A stretch of 64,000 nucleotides of DNA, from NCBI GenBank assembly GCA_037962975.1, contig CM075676.1, positions 46,982,001 through 47,046,000 of the forward strand. The letters are read 5' to 3'. Made by a program: the position numbers and the translations under genes. The first letter of the stretch is position 1. Each line of letters opens with the position of its first letter. This document shows positions 48,789 through 61,624 of this stretch, one piece after another. This stretch comes from Clitoria ternatea. Taxonomy: Eukaryota > Streptophyta > Magnoliopsida > Fabales > Fabaceae. The notes beneath the pieces are model-generated. The model ran no database searches, was not told where the DNA came from, and was given only the letters and a program-made list of their open reading frames with translations.

Positions 48789-50522
48789 ATGAATAGACCT
48801 TCAGCCTTTCTTGGTGAAAACTATGCTTATTGGAAAGACAGGATGGAAATGTTCATCAAGTCTACTCAGTATGCTTTGTGGGGGATAATCGTAAAAGGTG
48901 ATGAACCAGCCCCTATGAATAATGATGGAAAGCTAGTTCCTGAGGATAAGTGGTCCATAACTTATTTCAGAAAGATGGAGTTAAATGCCAAGGCTAGATT
49001 TCTTTGAATCTGTGCCTTGAGGAAGTATGAATACAACAAGGTTTATAGCTACAAATCTACAAAAGAAATATGGGATGCTTTTCAGCGCAACTATGAAGGA
49101 ACCTTGAATGTTAAGCATTCTAAGAAAATTCTGGTAATAAAGAAATATGACAACTTCAAAATTGAGGAACACGAGTTTGTTGACTAGATGTTTGGTAGAT
49201 TTCAAACTCTACTTAATGAGCTCAAAGCCTTGGGATCAACACTCTCTATATTGAAGATATCAACGTCAAGCTTCTGGGATGCTTACCAGAAAAGTTTGAT
49301 AAGTGTGCCATTTTAGAGGAAGCAAAAGACCTCAACACTTTAACTCTGGATGAACTCCTTGGAGTACTAAGAGTTCATGAGCTGAAACTCAACCAGAAAG
49401 AAGTTCTAAAGCCTTCATCTTCCAAGAACATTATTGCCTTTAAGTTTGAAGAAATCTCTAAAAGGAGCAAGGAGTCCAAAGTTGAGGAGTCAACTAGCTC
49501 AGACCTTGCATCTGACGAAGGAGATAAAGACACTGATGAAGAGTTAGCCCTTGTTACCAAACGATTCCACAGACTTCTAAAAAAAGAAAGGTAGAGCTGA
49601 AAGGTTCAACAGAAAAGAACCTAGAGGTAAAACTCAATTCAAGTTTAAGACTAATAAACTTGTTCTAAAGTGTTTTAACTGTAGGAAACCAGGACACATT
49701 AAAGAAGAATATCCTTTTTTGAACAAAGATAAAAAAGACATAAGAGAGAAAAAGAAGTTCTTCAAAAAGCAAAAGGGACTTATCACCTGGGATGATGAAG
49801 ACTCAACTAGTACAAGCGAATCTGAAGAAGAGACAGAGTCTGCTCAGATCTGTCTAATGGCCAAATCAAACTCAGAATCTGAAGTAAGTACAGACGAGTC
49901 TGAATCAAAAGAGGTAAATTAGTCTGAACTTAAAGAAAACTATAAAGCTCTATTTAAAGATTTTTCAATTCTTTTGAAAAATTATAAGTTGTTGAAAAAG
50001 AAACAGTCTAAAAGCGTTTCTTTATATGAAAATATTATATCTGATGTGAAGAAAAAGGATTCAGATAAAGACTTTCTTAAAGAGCTAGATGAAAAAGAGA
50101 AGATGCATCTTGAAGAGATACATAAGCTTAAGAAAGAAAATAAAACTTTGAAAACTGAGCTGAATAGTTCAGATGTTTGTTGTATCTCTCAAGAAAAAGA
50201 AATCAAGTTTCTTCAACACCATGTAACTACACTTACTACGGACCTGGCTCATTTTGTGAATGGAACTAAAAACTTAAACAGACTTATAGGTAAATCTCAA
50301 GGAAGTTGTAAAAGACCTAGTCTGGGGTATGTTGAAGAAACTGATTTCAAAGAAAAGTTTTCTCCCTCTTCATTTTCTCAAACTGAGCATAAACATGCTA
50401 AATGCAACTATTGCAAGAAGCATGATAATGCGATTCAGGATTGTATAAAAAGGAAAAAGAGAAATACAAAGAACACTAACCCCAAGTTAGGAAAAAGACT
50501 ACATGCCAAAAAATCCAGCTAG
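48789..50522 (+). pseudogene. Copia gag remnant
   Basis: It opens with the gag start typical of this lineage (FLGENYAYWKDRMEMFI at 48812 on) and is soon broken by TGA at about 49005, TAG at about 49186 and frameshifts near 49250 and 49590. A knuckle at about 49675 reads CFNCRKPGHIKEEY, in which the last zinc Cys is Tyr. An acidic stretch (WDDEDSTSTSESEEE) follows at about 49790, and a coiled-coil-like lysine/glutamate-rich segment at 49974-50522. A second partial knuckle, CNYCKKHDNAIQDC, lies at about 50404. The frame then ends at the junction with a minus-strand gypsy relic. Confidence 0.82.
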
Positions 50523-50865
50523 CTATAATAAATACGTAAATTTAAAACATTCCACTTATTTCTCATTGGTGTCCCATCCAAACATTTGAGGCGGTAAGTT
50601 CCTTTACCTAAAGCCTTAGAGACGCAGTAAGGACCTTGTACTAGTGTGAAAACTTATTTCCAATGTTGGCACGTCGTAACACCAAGTCTCCTACTTTGAA
50701 ACACCGTTCTGAGACCCGTTTGTTGTACCAGAGTGTGGCCTTAGCTTTAATCGCTTAACCTCAAATAAAGGTTTCTTCTCTAAGCTCGTCCAATCACATC
50801 TAGCTCATTCAACAAGTTCTCCCTATTATTTTCAACATGAAAATGTTGGACCCTGATAGAAGATG

Positions 50866-53800
50866 TGTAACAACCCTATTTTTATTTTTATATTAAAATT
50901 TTGAAGGAATTAAATTATGGTTCTTTAGAACTTTTTAACCTACGTATTATTTATGATTTTTTTGGAATTTTGGAATTTTTTTTAATAAAATAATATTTTT
51001 TAAAATAATTTTAAATTCATATAAGTGACTTAAATTAAAAATATTTACAAGAAAGTGAATTGAAATTATAAGAAAATTTTCTAAAATCCATTTCAAGTAG
51101 ACTTATCTAAAAATTATCAGTTTGAGAAAAATCTTGATTTTTTCCAATCGTTAAAAAATTGGAAACGTATCAATAAATTTTTATTAACAGAAAATTTTAG
51201 ATTTTTAAAATTTCAGCTTTATATTACTTATTATAAAATTAGTGAGAACTGATATAATATCGCTAAATTTCAAAAAGGACTCATTTTGAATATTTAAAAT
51301 ATACCGAGTGAAGGGTTACTATTTGACTTAATAATTTTGCCAACAATTACTATGCAAATCACTGTGCATGTATGAAATTTTCAAAAGATGCACAGTAACC
51401 TAGAATAAAAAATTCAAAAATGCATAGTACTTTTATATTAAAATAATGGAATGCATAGTAAATTTTTTTCCTATAAATACCGAAGGATTTCTTCTTTAGA
51501 ATTCACAATTTCAGATTAAGTTTTCTTAATATAGTAGTACTAGTGAGATAGTGGTGGAAGTGAGAGAGAGAAGAAAAGTTTTTAGAAAGAAGGTTCTGCC
51601 AAAATCCTAAGGTAAGAATACTTCTCTTTTATATTTTTTGGGTTATTTTTATATCGTTTTTAGAAATCTGTTATTATACTGAAAATAATATTATTTTAAG
51701 TTACTATTCTGCATAGTAAATACTATTTCAATAGTAAATTACTATTTCAATAGTAAATTACTATTCAAATAGTAAATTACTATTTACTGTTACTATTTAC
51801 CATTACTATTCACGATTTACTATTTACCGTTACTATTCACGATTTACTATTTACTGTTACTATTTACGTTTTACTATTTACTGTTACTATTCATGATTTA
51901 CTATTCACTATTCACTATTCAAAATTTATCATTTCTGTTTTAAGTAGTAATCTTAATCTTCGTCTTATGCTTATACTGAAATAAGATTGGTATTAATATT
52001 TCTAGAAATCAGAGGCGCAAAGCAAATCCATTTTGAGTAACAATTCAAGGTAAGGGGGAGTGAGATAAGAGTATAATATGAAAAGACATAAGAATAATGG
52101 GAGGAGTCCCCTACTCCTTTAAAATTTAATAATATTATTATTTTAAATATTAACTTTTTAACTTAACAATTTTAATAAATTTTAAATTAAATATTCGGTT
52201 TAACTAACTCTAACATACCTATGCAAGGACTTGGACCATTATGACCTATATGGACTGGACTATACCTATGCAAGGACTTGGACCATTATGACCCATATGG
52301 ACTGAACTATACCTATGCAAGGACTGGATTATATGGACTTACATATACCTATGCGAGGAATTGACCAAAATGACTCAAATTTACTATATTAATAATCATT
52401 AAATTTTGTATTATGATATGTATTAATGATATTTAATTGATTTGATTATGATTTGATTATGATTGATTGATTGATGATATTTAGTTATGATTGATATTGC
52501 TTGATTTTGATTGATGATATTGTAATGTGGAGTTTGAGCATATAGCGAGCATGACGGAAAGCTAAAATTCAGTAAGAATTTCTTACCTTACTCTTTAAAT
52601 TTTATTATCTTTTATTCATTCTTAGAAATAATTTTTATTAACTTTATTTTCAATATTTAGAATAAAAAAATTAGTATTTATTTTAGAAAGAAAACATTTT
52701 ATGAGAATTTATTTAATTAAATCTTGAGTTAAAGAAAAATTTTGTAATTTTAAGTATTTTTGGTTAATAATTATTCTCTTTTAATAAAACAAAATTTTTT
52801 AAAAGAAATTTTTTTTTATTTTTTCCAACTTAATAACTAAAGATATTTGGAAATAATTGAGATTCCTAAATTTGATTTTGTTAAGATTTAATTCGAGAAA
52901 GATTATGTAAAGTTTTATATGATAAAGTTTTTAGATATTTAAGGCTTAGAAACTCAATTTCAGTGAGATTTGAAAACTGTACCAAATTTATTTCTGTGGG
53001 ACAGAAATTCAGAGAATTGAGAAAATGTACAGTTTATTGAAATGATATTGTAAACCTTTAAGGGATTTAATAATTGAGTTTCTAAAAGCCTTAACCAACT
53101 CAATACGCGAGTAGTTCATGCATCATGAATCATTAAAGTGAAATAAAATAATATTGTCTGGGGACGGATTATAGAAACCGAGGATATATTAGAGGAGGCT
53201 TAATTACGAGCCTTGGGATGAGAGGGTGTGAAAGGGTGCTTCAGGGGACCTGGGGTAGCTCCCTAGTGTCGGGTACTTTCACAATAAAAACTTTCTCAAT
53301 CTGACTAGTCTCTAAGTGTTTCCATGCCAGTTGAGCTGTTCATATTATTATTATCTGGACTTATGGAACAGTGTAAACTCCTGGTTGGCCCAGTGCAAAT
53401 TAAAATTTAAGGGCCCATATATATAGGTAAGTTATGATGAAGATATTGCATAACATTCATGCATTCATAATTGATTGTGTATGTGATTGTGATTGATATT
53501 ATTATGTATTGGTTTGTGAAAACCCTTTGTTGCTTATGTCTTATTCGGGAATATTATATTCTGTTTCTCACTCCTTTCTCTGTGTTTTTGTTTCACATGT
53601 TTTAAATTGATGATTCAGAGGGAAGGATCGAAGAATATCGGCAATAAATATAGCACGTTCTAGAAAGGGAGCTCGGTATGAATACCGTGGTCCAATGAAT
53701 AAATAATGTTAATAAGTAACTGCTTCTGGGCCATGGAGTTTCCTCTCTTTCTTATAATGTTTAATGTTTATTTTCTTCGGATGAATGTACAAATACTTTA

Positions 53801-53940
53801 TAAAGCTTTAATAATATTTGTGAGGTATTTCAGAAGTAATGTATATAATTTATTCCGATAGTTTCTTTTTAATAATCATATCTTTAAAAAAAATTATGAG
53901 TTTTTCTAGATACTATTAAGGTGTAACCGAGGGTGTTACA
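50866..53940 (+). repeat. Solo LTR of the 24158-34757 gypsy family
   Basis: It is 3075 bp, opens TGTAACAACCCTATTTTTAT and closes GGTGTTACA, the reverse orientation of the full element. The target duplication is a perfect AGATG (50861-50865 and 53941-53945). It carries the same tandem words (ACTATTTACTGTTACTATT near 51780-51930; CTATGCAAGGACTTGGACC near 52213-52330) and a TATAAATACC box near 51472. Solo LTRs form by recombination between the two LTRs of an element. Confidence 0.95.
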
Positions 53941-56900
53941 AGATGTCTGAAAGCTTTATCAGAATCATGGCTTTGACACTGTATGTCAACCAGAATGGTG
54001 ACTCATTTGTTGATGAATGAGGATTAGTTCTATATGCCCACAATACGTACCAGAGTTGATTTTTCCAGTCCCTTTTTGCCTTACCCAGACATTTTTTTAT
54101 CCCCTTCAAAATTTCTCGATTCACCACCTCAGCTTGTCCATTAATTTAGGGGTGTTCAACAGAAGAGAAAAATTGCACAATCTTCAACCTCTCTAAAAGT
54201 CCAGTGAACTTTTGATCAGTGAATTGGGTGTTGTTGTTAGTGACGATCTTGCCTGGGAGTCCGAACCTTGCAATGATATTTTCATAAATGAAGTGTCGAG
54301 TCCGGGATAAGTTAATGTGCACCGCAGGTTTAGCCTCAATCCACTTGGTGAAATAGTCAACCCCTACGGTCAGATATTTGATGCCCCTGGATGCTGTTGG
54401 AAAAGGACCCAAAATGTCCAAACTCCACTAGTAGAACGACCAAGGTACTACTGAAGTGGACATTTCTTTCGCTAGTGTGATACAGGTTGGCAAACCTTTG
54501 GCAAGAGTCACACTTCTTCATATACTCTGTTGTATCGTTATTCATCATGGGCCCACTAGTAATTAGCCCAGAGGATTCTTCTCATTAAGCTTTTGGTTCT
54601 AGAGTAATGTCCGCACTACCTCTCGTGGACTTCCTTCATAACTCTTTGGACTTTATTTTCATTTAAGCATAAGAGATGGGGGGACAAAGAAGCCACGCAA
54701 GAAAAGCATCCCATCAACCATGGTGAAGAATGATAACTCTCTCTTTACTTGTTTCTACTCTGACTCGTCAGCAGGGAGTTGGCCATTTACCAGGTATCGA
54801 ACAAAGGGCACAACCTACGAATCTTCACTGAAGCCACATACATGAATGACATTCAGGGAGGGTAAGTGGGAAATGTTGGGCTCCAAAAGAGTGTTATGAA
54901 TCATCATTGTTGTGCTCTCAACCCTCTTCGTACTGGCTAACCTTGAGAGGACACCAGCTCACTTTTATTCTTCTTGTGGGACGTGCTTGAAAGTAATAAA
55001 CTAAAATCTATCCTTTAATTTGTTGACACAAGCCAAGTATTATTGTAGCAAGGGCTCCTTGGCTTGATACTCCCCAAGGATTAGTGAGATGACAAGCTAA
55101 GAGTCACCACACAAAGTTACCATCATAGCACCGATATCCAAGGCTGCTCTCAGACCAGCAAGGCAAGCTTCATATTCTGCTTGGTTATTGGAGGTGGTGA
55201 AGTTGAAGTGCAGAGATATTTCTAGGGGGACCTCATCATCATTCTCGACCATAACTCTGACTCCACATCTTTTGCTATTAGAGGATCCATCAACATACAT
55301 CGTCTAATGGGAGCGAGACTCTTTAGGATCTGAACTGGAAAGCTCCACAATGCAATATACTAGAATTAAGGCCTTGATAACACTACGCAGCTCGCAGGTG
55401 ATATCAAACTCAAGTAATTCTACTACCCACTTCATCATCCTGTCTGTCAGGTCTGGCTTGAAGAGAATGGTATGGATTGGTAGGACCGTTCTCACCACGA
55501 TGGAGTGGGCATGAAAATATGGCCGTAGACGTCAAGATGCCCATACAACTTCTAGGGATGCTTTCTTAATCTTTTAATATCGGCATTTTCCCCCCTGTAG
55601 TGTTTTGCCAGTAAAGTATACTGGCCTCTGTCCTTCCAGGGTCTTTTTTACCAGAGCGACTCTTAGAGCTTCATATGAAACAGATAAGTAAAGAATCAGA
55701 AGTTCACTAGGACCACGCTTTACTAAAGTATGAGGTTTGGATAAAACTTTCTTCAAGTTTTGGAAAGCTGCCTCTTGTTTTGCTCCCCACTTTAATTTCT
55801 TGCTTTTCTTAAATATCTTGTAAAGGGGAAGAGACTGATGGGCCATCTTAGGCATAAACCGTGCCAAGGCAGAGACTGCTCCTCCCACAAGTTCTTGGGG
55901 CTCTAGAGCTCTTGAATCACCTTGCATTTATCTAGGTTCATCTTAATGCCTCACGGGGTCAGTATGAAACCTAAGAATCTGCCTCCAGGCACTACGAAGC
56001 TGCACTTTAGGGGATTAAGGCGCATGTTATATTTCTAAAGACATAGAAAAATCTCTTGAAGATCCTCAATATGGTCTCCACTAGCTGAGGTCTTGTCAAT
56101 CATGTCATCAATATAAACCTCCACTGGCTTGGTATGTATTGCCTTCAAAGACTTTATTAATCATACGCTAGTATGTGGCCTCATTATTCTTCAATCTGAA
56201 TGGAATGATGGTGTAACAGAACACACCCTTGTCATTTACAAAAGGTCGTCTTCTCCTATTCCCCTTCCTACATCAAGATTTGATTGTAACCAGAATATGC
56301 ATCCATAAAGGATAAAAACTGATACCTAGATGAATCATCCATCATCCTGTCAATGTTGGGTAAGGGGTAAGGGTCCTAAGGGCAGCACTTGTGGAGATTT
56401 ACATAATCTGTACACGTGCGCCACTTGCCATTGAATTTCTAGAACATGACCACATTAGAGAGCCAGGAGGAATATCGGATCTCCTTGATAAACCTCGCCA
56501 TCAACAACTCCTATGTTTACTCGCAGGCAGCATTTTGTTTCTCCAGGCCCAAGCGTCTCTTCTTTTAGGTCACGGGTCTGGTTTTTGGATATACAAAGAG
56601 CTTGTAGCAGTAAAAATTAGGGTCCATGCCGGGCATATCATCTACAGTCCAAACAAAGAGGTCTTTGAACTCTTTGAGCAATGCCAATAATCACTGCTCC
56701 ATCCCGGTGTTGAGTTTCTCATTAATACGCGTCACCTTCTCCGAGGCATCTCTCAAAATGATTGCCTTGGACCCTTCATTCAGGGTAGGTTTGGATGGAT
56801 TGAGTAGATCAATCTTTAACTCCGCTCTAAGGTCCAGATCCACCAGGTTGACTAAAGCTACATCTATTCCACCTTCATTTAGCTTGCGCTTCTTATTGAT

Positions 56901-58221
56901 GTTCTCCAGCTTTACCATATTAAGGCTAAGGTTGTAACAATATCTTGCCATCTTCTGGTTACCTCGTACCAAGGATACTCTGTTGTCCTTATCAATGAAC
57001 TTGATGGGGAGGTGAGGAGTTGACACAATAGCCTCCATGGTGTTTAGTGTAGGATGGCCTATAATGTCATTGTAGGGGGATTGCATGTCAATGATCAATT
57101 CTGGACTTCACAGTCTGGGCTCCAGGCTTGCCATCACAGGTAATGCGAGTGTCAAGATAACCTTTTGTGGGCTACTTAGCCCCATTGAAAGCTGTAAGGT
57201 CTTGTGTGTGGGGCTACAAATCAATATTAGTGAGGCTCATCCTCTTGAAACAATCATAGAAAAGGACGTCACAGGAACTGCCTTGGTCGACCAAGATCCT
57301 CTTCATATCTATATTAGTAATAATAACCACTATCACCATAACATCATAATCTCCCGAGATGGTGGGTCCAAAATCATCATCAAAGAAAGAAATAAGAGGG
57401 GTTTGGACTCCGTCCCTGAAAGGGTGTTTATCTTGCCTCTTACTTTGCATGGACAAGATCATTCTATGATGATTTTTGTGGGTCATATATGACACGCTGC
57501 CCCCAGCGAAACCTTCTACAATCATGCTTATGACTTCACACCTACCCCGCTAAGAGGGACGACATATGTTCCTTCTCTTGGATTACTTCTACATCCAAGG
57601 ACTTATTCTTAAACAGGTATTGCTTAAGTTTTCCCTCACGAATCAAGACCTCAATTGCGTCCTTCAACTGTTTACACTTATCGATTGAATGATCGTCCTG
57701 CTCATGAAATTCATAATACTTCCTAGAGTTTCCTGGCCTCTTCACAAGAGTGGGCCTCCTGACCCCGTACACGCTAAAAGAAGGCCAACCTACTTCCCTC
57801 AAGATCTGGGAAGGCTTAACATTCAATGAAGCATAATGTTTGAATGTAGCAACCCGTTTCTCCTACTAAAGAGGCTGCTGATCCCTATACCTCGTTCTTT
57901 CTCGAGTGTCTTGTCACCTTTAAACTTCCTTCTCCACACGTGGTGAAGAGATTGGTGCCTTACTCCTTGCTGTCGTAGCTTCAAGGTGCATCTCAATACC
58001 CATATATTTTGACGCCTTACGCCTGAACTCCTCAAGAATGGTGGGTGGTCCCTTTGCCACAGACAAGGCAAATGGAGACTTAGGCTACAACTCCTCAATG
58101 ATGATATCTAGCCGAATCGCTTCTGTCAGATCTAAAACCATGGTTGTCTCCTTATAGAAGCTCCTCAAGAAATCTTTCAAAGATTCCATCTCACCCTGCT
58201 TGACCGAGACAGGGTGTGAGA

Positions 58222-60693
58222 TGTAACATCCTAAATTTTAGAATTTTAGAAAATAATTCATTAAGGATTAGTGGAGAATTTCTGAGTGAAAAATGTCTGA
58301 TCAGTGGAGAAATTCCGAGTGAAAAATGACTGAGACAAGACCTTCCGAGTGAAAAATGGATATAATTCCGAGTGAAGGAAGGTTAACATGTTTTCGAGTG
58401 AAACATAACTGAGAAAATCACTTCGGAGTGAAGAAAAACTGTGTCCGAATGAGACAGTTTTGATTGAGGAAAATCCGAGTGAAACGTCTTCGAGTGAAAC
58501 GTTTCCGAAGGGATCGTTTCCGAGAGAAGTACTCCCGAGTGGGAAAAACTTTGATTTCGAATGAGTACTTCTCGGGCCGAGATATTTTTAAATAGTAACC
58601 GAGTGGAGTATCTCCAAGTTGTGTGACTTTTCGAGTGAGGTGTCTTCGAGTGTGACACTTCTGAGAGGGATGGCACCGATTGAAACATGCTGAGTGAGTC
58701 TTTTTCAGGAAAGGTACTTCTGGACAGAAAGACTTCAACTTCGAATGAGTATGTTCTGAGTGAATAGTTCTCGGGGAAAGTAAATATCCGAGTGATGAGT
58801 CCCTTCATTCAATTCATGCTCGGGTGTCTTAAAGATTGCCTAGAGCCTGTGCTCGGGTCTATATTCAGAGTTTCCGATAGCTTGTGCTCGGGTTCGTCTT
58901 CAAGATTGTCTTCGACCCCGAGTGATCTTTTCGAGTGGAAAGATTCCCGAAAGAGGATTGTCTTCAAACTCCGAGTGATCTTTTCGGATGAAAGACTTCC
59001 GAGTGACGCATGTGAAGGCTTGACTCGGGCAAAAATATATCTGAGTGAGATGTCTGAATGAGATATTTCCGTGTGGATCATTTTCGAGGAAGGAAAGCTG
59101 AGTGTTTCATATGGAAACCTTTCCGAGTGAATTTCCTCCGAGTGAAGTAATTCTGAGCGGAAAGAGGCTCTGATGAATCTTCTCGAAAAGATGTGCCAGA
59201 ATACCGAAACCAAGTCGGAATTGATAATTACTTCAATTATTGAGGCTTTCCATGTCACACTGTTCTAGCAGATTCTTTTTTCTGATTTTTCCAAGTATGG
59301 GACCCTCTCTATTGTCCTATTCTCCTTTCTTTATTACCTTGTTTTGTCCTTGTCTCTTAATATACATGTATCAGTGCTTAATTCATTTCGTTCACGTCTT
59401 TTTCATGAACGATTTCTGTCAAATCCTATCATTAGATTAGCTAGGAATTTCAAGAGTGTCAACATCACCTTTAATCCTCTTCTTTTCCAATCTTTACTGG
59501 AAATTATCAATAAAAGAGAATACCAATCTTCACTTCTTCTCTTGAACATGAAAGTTTGTAAGAGCTTTAAGAAAGGAAGCTTTGGACTGGTTCAGAGCTG
59601 AAATTCCAGTCGGAATTCATGAGTTATGATTGGATATCACTTGAAAAGCTGCTGGAATTCTTTATTTCCAGGTAGGGGGAGCGTTACATTTTAAATGCAT
59701 GGTTTATGAACGGAATCGGGATAATATTGTTATCTTCAATATGAAATCCCGAATATGTATGATGTATGTGATATATTATGATATATGATGTTTCCGTTCA
59801 TATGTGAGTGGTAATTATATTGAATTTATATGAGATATGAATTATATATGTGATGTATGTATTTGTGATGATTCCTATGCATGAGATGCAGTAGGAAATA
59901 TGATATTGATATGTGATTGATGATGATGATATGAATGTTATTCATGAAATATATCATGATGTATGAATGCATGGGATGCATATTGATAAAGCATGGGATG
60001 CTTATATGATGAACAAATATGAAATATTATGTGGTTTCGAGGATTCCACAAAAAGACCTTGGGTGGGACTCAAGGAAAACCTCTTGAGCAGGGATCGGGG
60101 TTTAGCCCGTGGCACTACCATTGTCATTGGGAGTGATTGTGTCACATGAGAGGGCAAACGGTTTGGTATCAGTAAAACGGCCAGATCAGCTGAGAGCTGA
60201 GTTATGGCTAGGAGCCAGTGTTGCAACACAAAATTAAAAGACTTAATAATGGATCCATTTGATTGAGCATATGAATGCATTGATATATGTTATTGAGAAT
60301 AACATGATGAAATATGATGAGATTGTTTGATATGAGTTTGAGTTATATGTAGTTATGAATTGGATATTTAATCCGATTCAATAACTATCATTTGACATGT
60401 ATATGCTCACCCCCTATTGTTGTTATTTTTACAGTGGACATAGGACCCAACAATGACATATGAGGTCACTCAGTCTGCTTGGAGCATTATGTATATATAT
60501 GTATAATACATGATGCACATAGTTGTTTGTAGTAGCCTTGGCCGGCTCCTGTGTATACCGATTTGTAAAATATATGTATTTATGAATGAGCCGGTTGATG
60601 TAATGTCGAATGCATTATTATATTAATTTGAAAATTCTGTTTTAAAATTTAAAATATTTGCAAAAAATTTATTTGAAATTTTAGGAAGTTTTA
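58222..60693 (+). repeat. Solo LTR of the gag-only element family
   Basis: It is 2472 bp, starts TGTAACATCC and ends AAGTTTTA, with a perfect target duplication TGAGA (58217-58221 and 60694-60698). The left half is dense in TTCCGAGTGAA-like repeats (58280-59170), the mirror of the CACTCGGAA words in the 17425 element. The middle shares TTGGTATCAGTAAAACGGCC and CAGCTGAGAGCTGAG blocks. It is more diverged from the full element than that element's two LTRs are from each other. Confidence 0.92.
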
Positions 60694-61060
60694 TGAGATG
60701 TCCTAGATATGTCCCTAGAGATCACAAAGTGTTCTCCAAAAGCTTCAGCCATCTCCTTTTAGGAACCTGTTGATCTAGATGGAAGGCCCTTAAACCAACT
60801 TAGGGCTTTACCCATCAGTGTGTGGGGGAACATGCTACACATGACGTCAACCTCAGCTCCAAGAAACATGACCTCGTAAACATAAACATCGAGGTGTTTG
60901 CATGGACCTGTCTAACCCATGTACTTGCCTACACAATTATATCTGCACAGAACTCGATTTCATGACAAACTTAAACCTCTAGCTAAAACATGTGTCAACA
61001 AATACCCGCAAAAATTATAACTCATAAGGTTTCACTTTTCAACAAAGGAGTATTGACGGG

Positions 61061-61590
61061 GTCAAAGAAACTGACCCGTTTAAGTTGAATCGAAGGCTTT
61101 CTTTAATTACAAAATTTTATCTTGTTTTTTATCTTTAAAGTTTTATAAAGGAAACATTAAAAGTAATTTTTTTTATTTTTTTCATGTAAACTTTAAAATA
61201 GGAAACGATATAATATTTTTATAATTAAAATAAAAAACAAGAAATAAAGGATACACAGACCAATCTTAAGATTCTTAGAAAATCAATAAACTCATTGTTA
61301 TCAAAACAATGTCAAATCAGCTGATCCAACCGGTTGAACTGTAAATTAATCTACCTAGTCTAAGTCAATTCGTTATTACTACTTGTTCAACCATGATTTA
61401 ATCCTCGATTAACCATAATTCGTTAATTGTTATCTTTACTAATTTAATAACTGATTTATCTGGTTCAGTTATGAAAATATTGAGTAGAATAATCCTTCTA
61501 TCAAGTAGTATGCCCTTATGGTGTGATATAATCTAGAAAAATCAATACCAAGTGTCAGAGCAACACGTGGCCATTATGCAATCAAGCACA
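61061..61590. other. AT-rich spacer, nothing recognised
   Basis: The stretch lies between the gypsy gag remnant and the CACTA-like element. I see no coding sequence and no structured repeat. Confidence 0.45.
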
Positions 61591-61624
61591 CACTAGTGCG
61601 AAAGTACCATTTCACAACATAAAG

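Larger units (their letters stand above)
47191..50522 (+). mobile_element. Truncated SIRE/Maximus-like copia element
   Basis: It keeps its 5' LTR (end at about 48684; the start is not identifiable and is set roughly at 47191), a primer binding site and most of gag. It stops abruptly near 50522 with no protease, integrase, reverse transcriptase or 3' LTR. A TATA box, TATAAATA, lies at 48011-48018 in the LTR. The long charged gag tail and zinc knuckle fit the SIRE/Maximus lineage; this is a family-level inference. Confidence 0.72.
50530..61050 (-). pseudogene. Tat-lineage gag-pol remnant
   Basis: Reading on the minus strand, gag starts at about 61050-60700 (VYEVMFLGAEVDVMCSMFP, ALSWFKGLP) and resumes at 58220-57540 (YYEFHEQDDHSIDKC...LIREGKLKQYL). 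The protease is at 57500-56690 with VDQGSSCDVLF, where Gln replaces the usual Thr/Ser after Asp. Reverse transcriptase pieces lie at about 56400-55900, pol RNase H at 55900-55304, and archaeal-type RNase H at 55300-55050 (YVDGSSNSKRCGV, NNQAEYEACLAGLRAA, GDS). Integrase lies at 54550-53940 (CDSCQRF, FTKWIEAKP) and ends at 50865-50530 with WNVLNLRIYY. Many stops and shifts make it long dead. Confidence 0.8.
50523..61060 (-). mobile_element. Old Ty3/gypsy element, Tat lineage, split by two solo LTRs
   Basis: A heavily decayed gypsy interior on the minus strand. It is interrupted at 50866-53940 and 58222-60693 by solo LTRs inserted in gag and integrase. Both of its own LTRs are missing or unrecognisable. 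An archaeal-type second RNase H beside the pol RNase H points to the Tat lineage (Ogre/Retand group). The left end meets the truncated copia gag near 50522, and the right end fades out near 61060. Confidence 0.8.

Noticed and set aside
57085..57492. 135-codon plus-strand frame
   Set aside because: Antisense to the gypsy protease remnant.
58383..59258. Several 90-150 codon frames on both strands
   Set aside because: They are produced by the short repeats of the solo LTR; mirrored frames occur in the other LTRs of the family.
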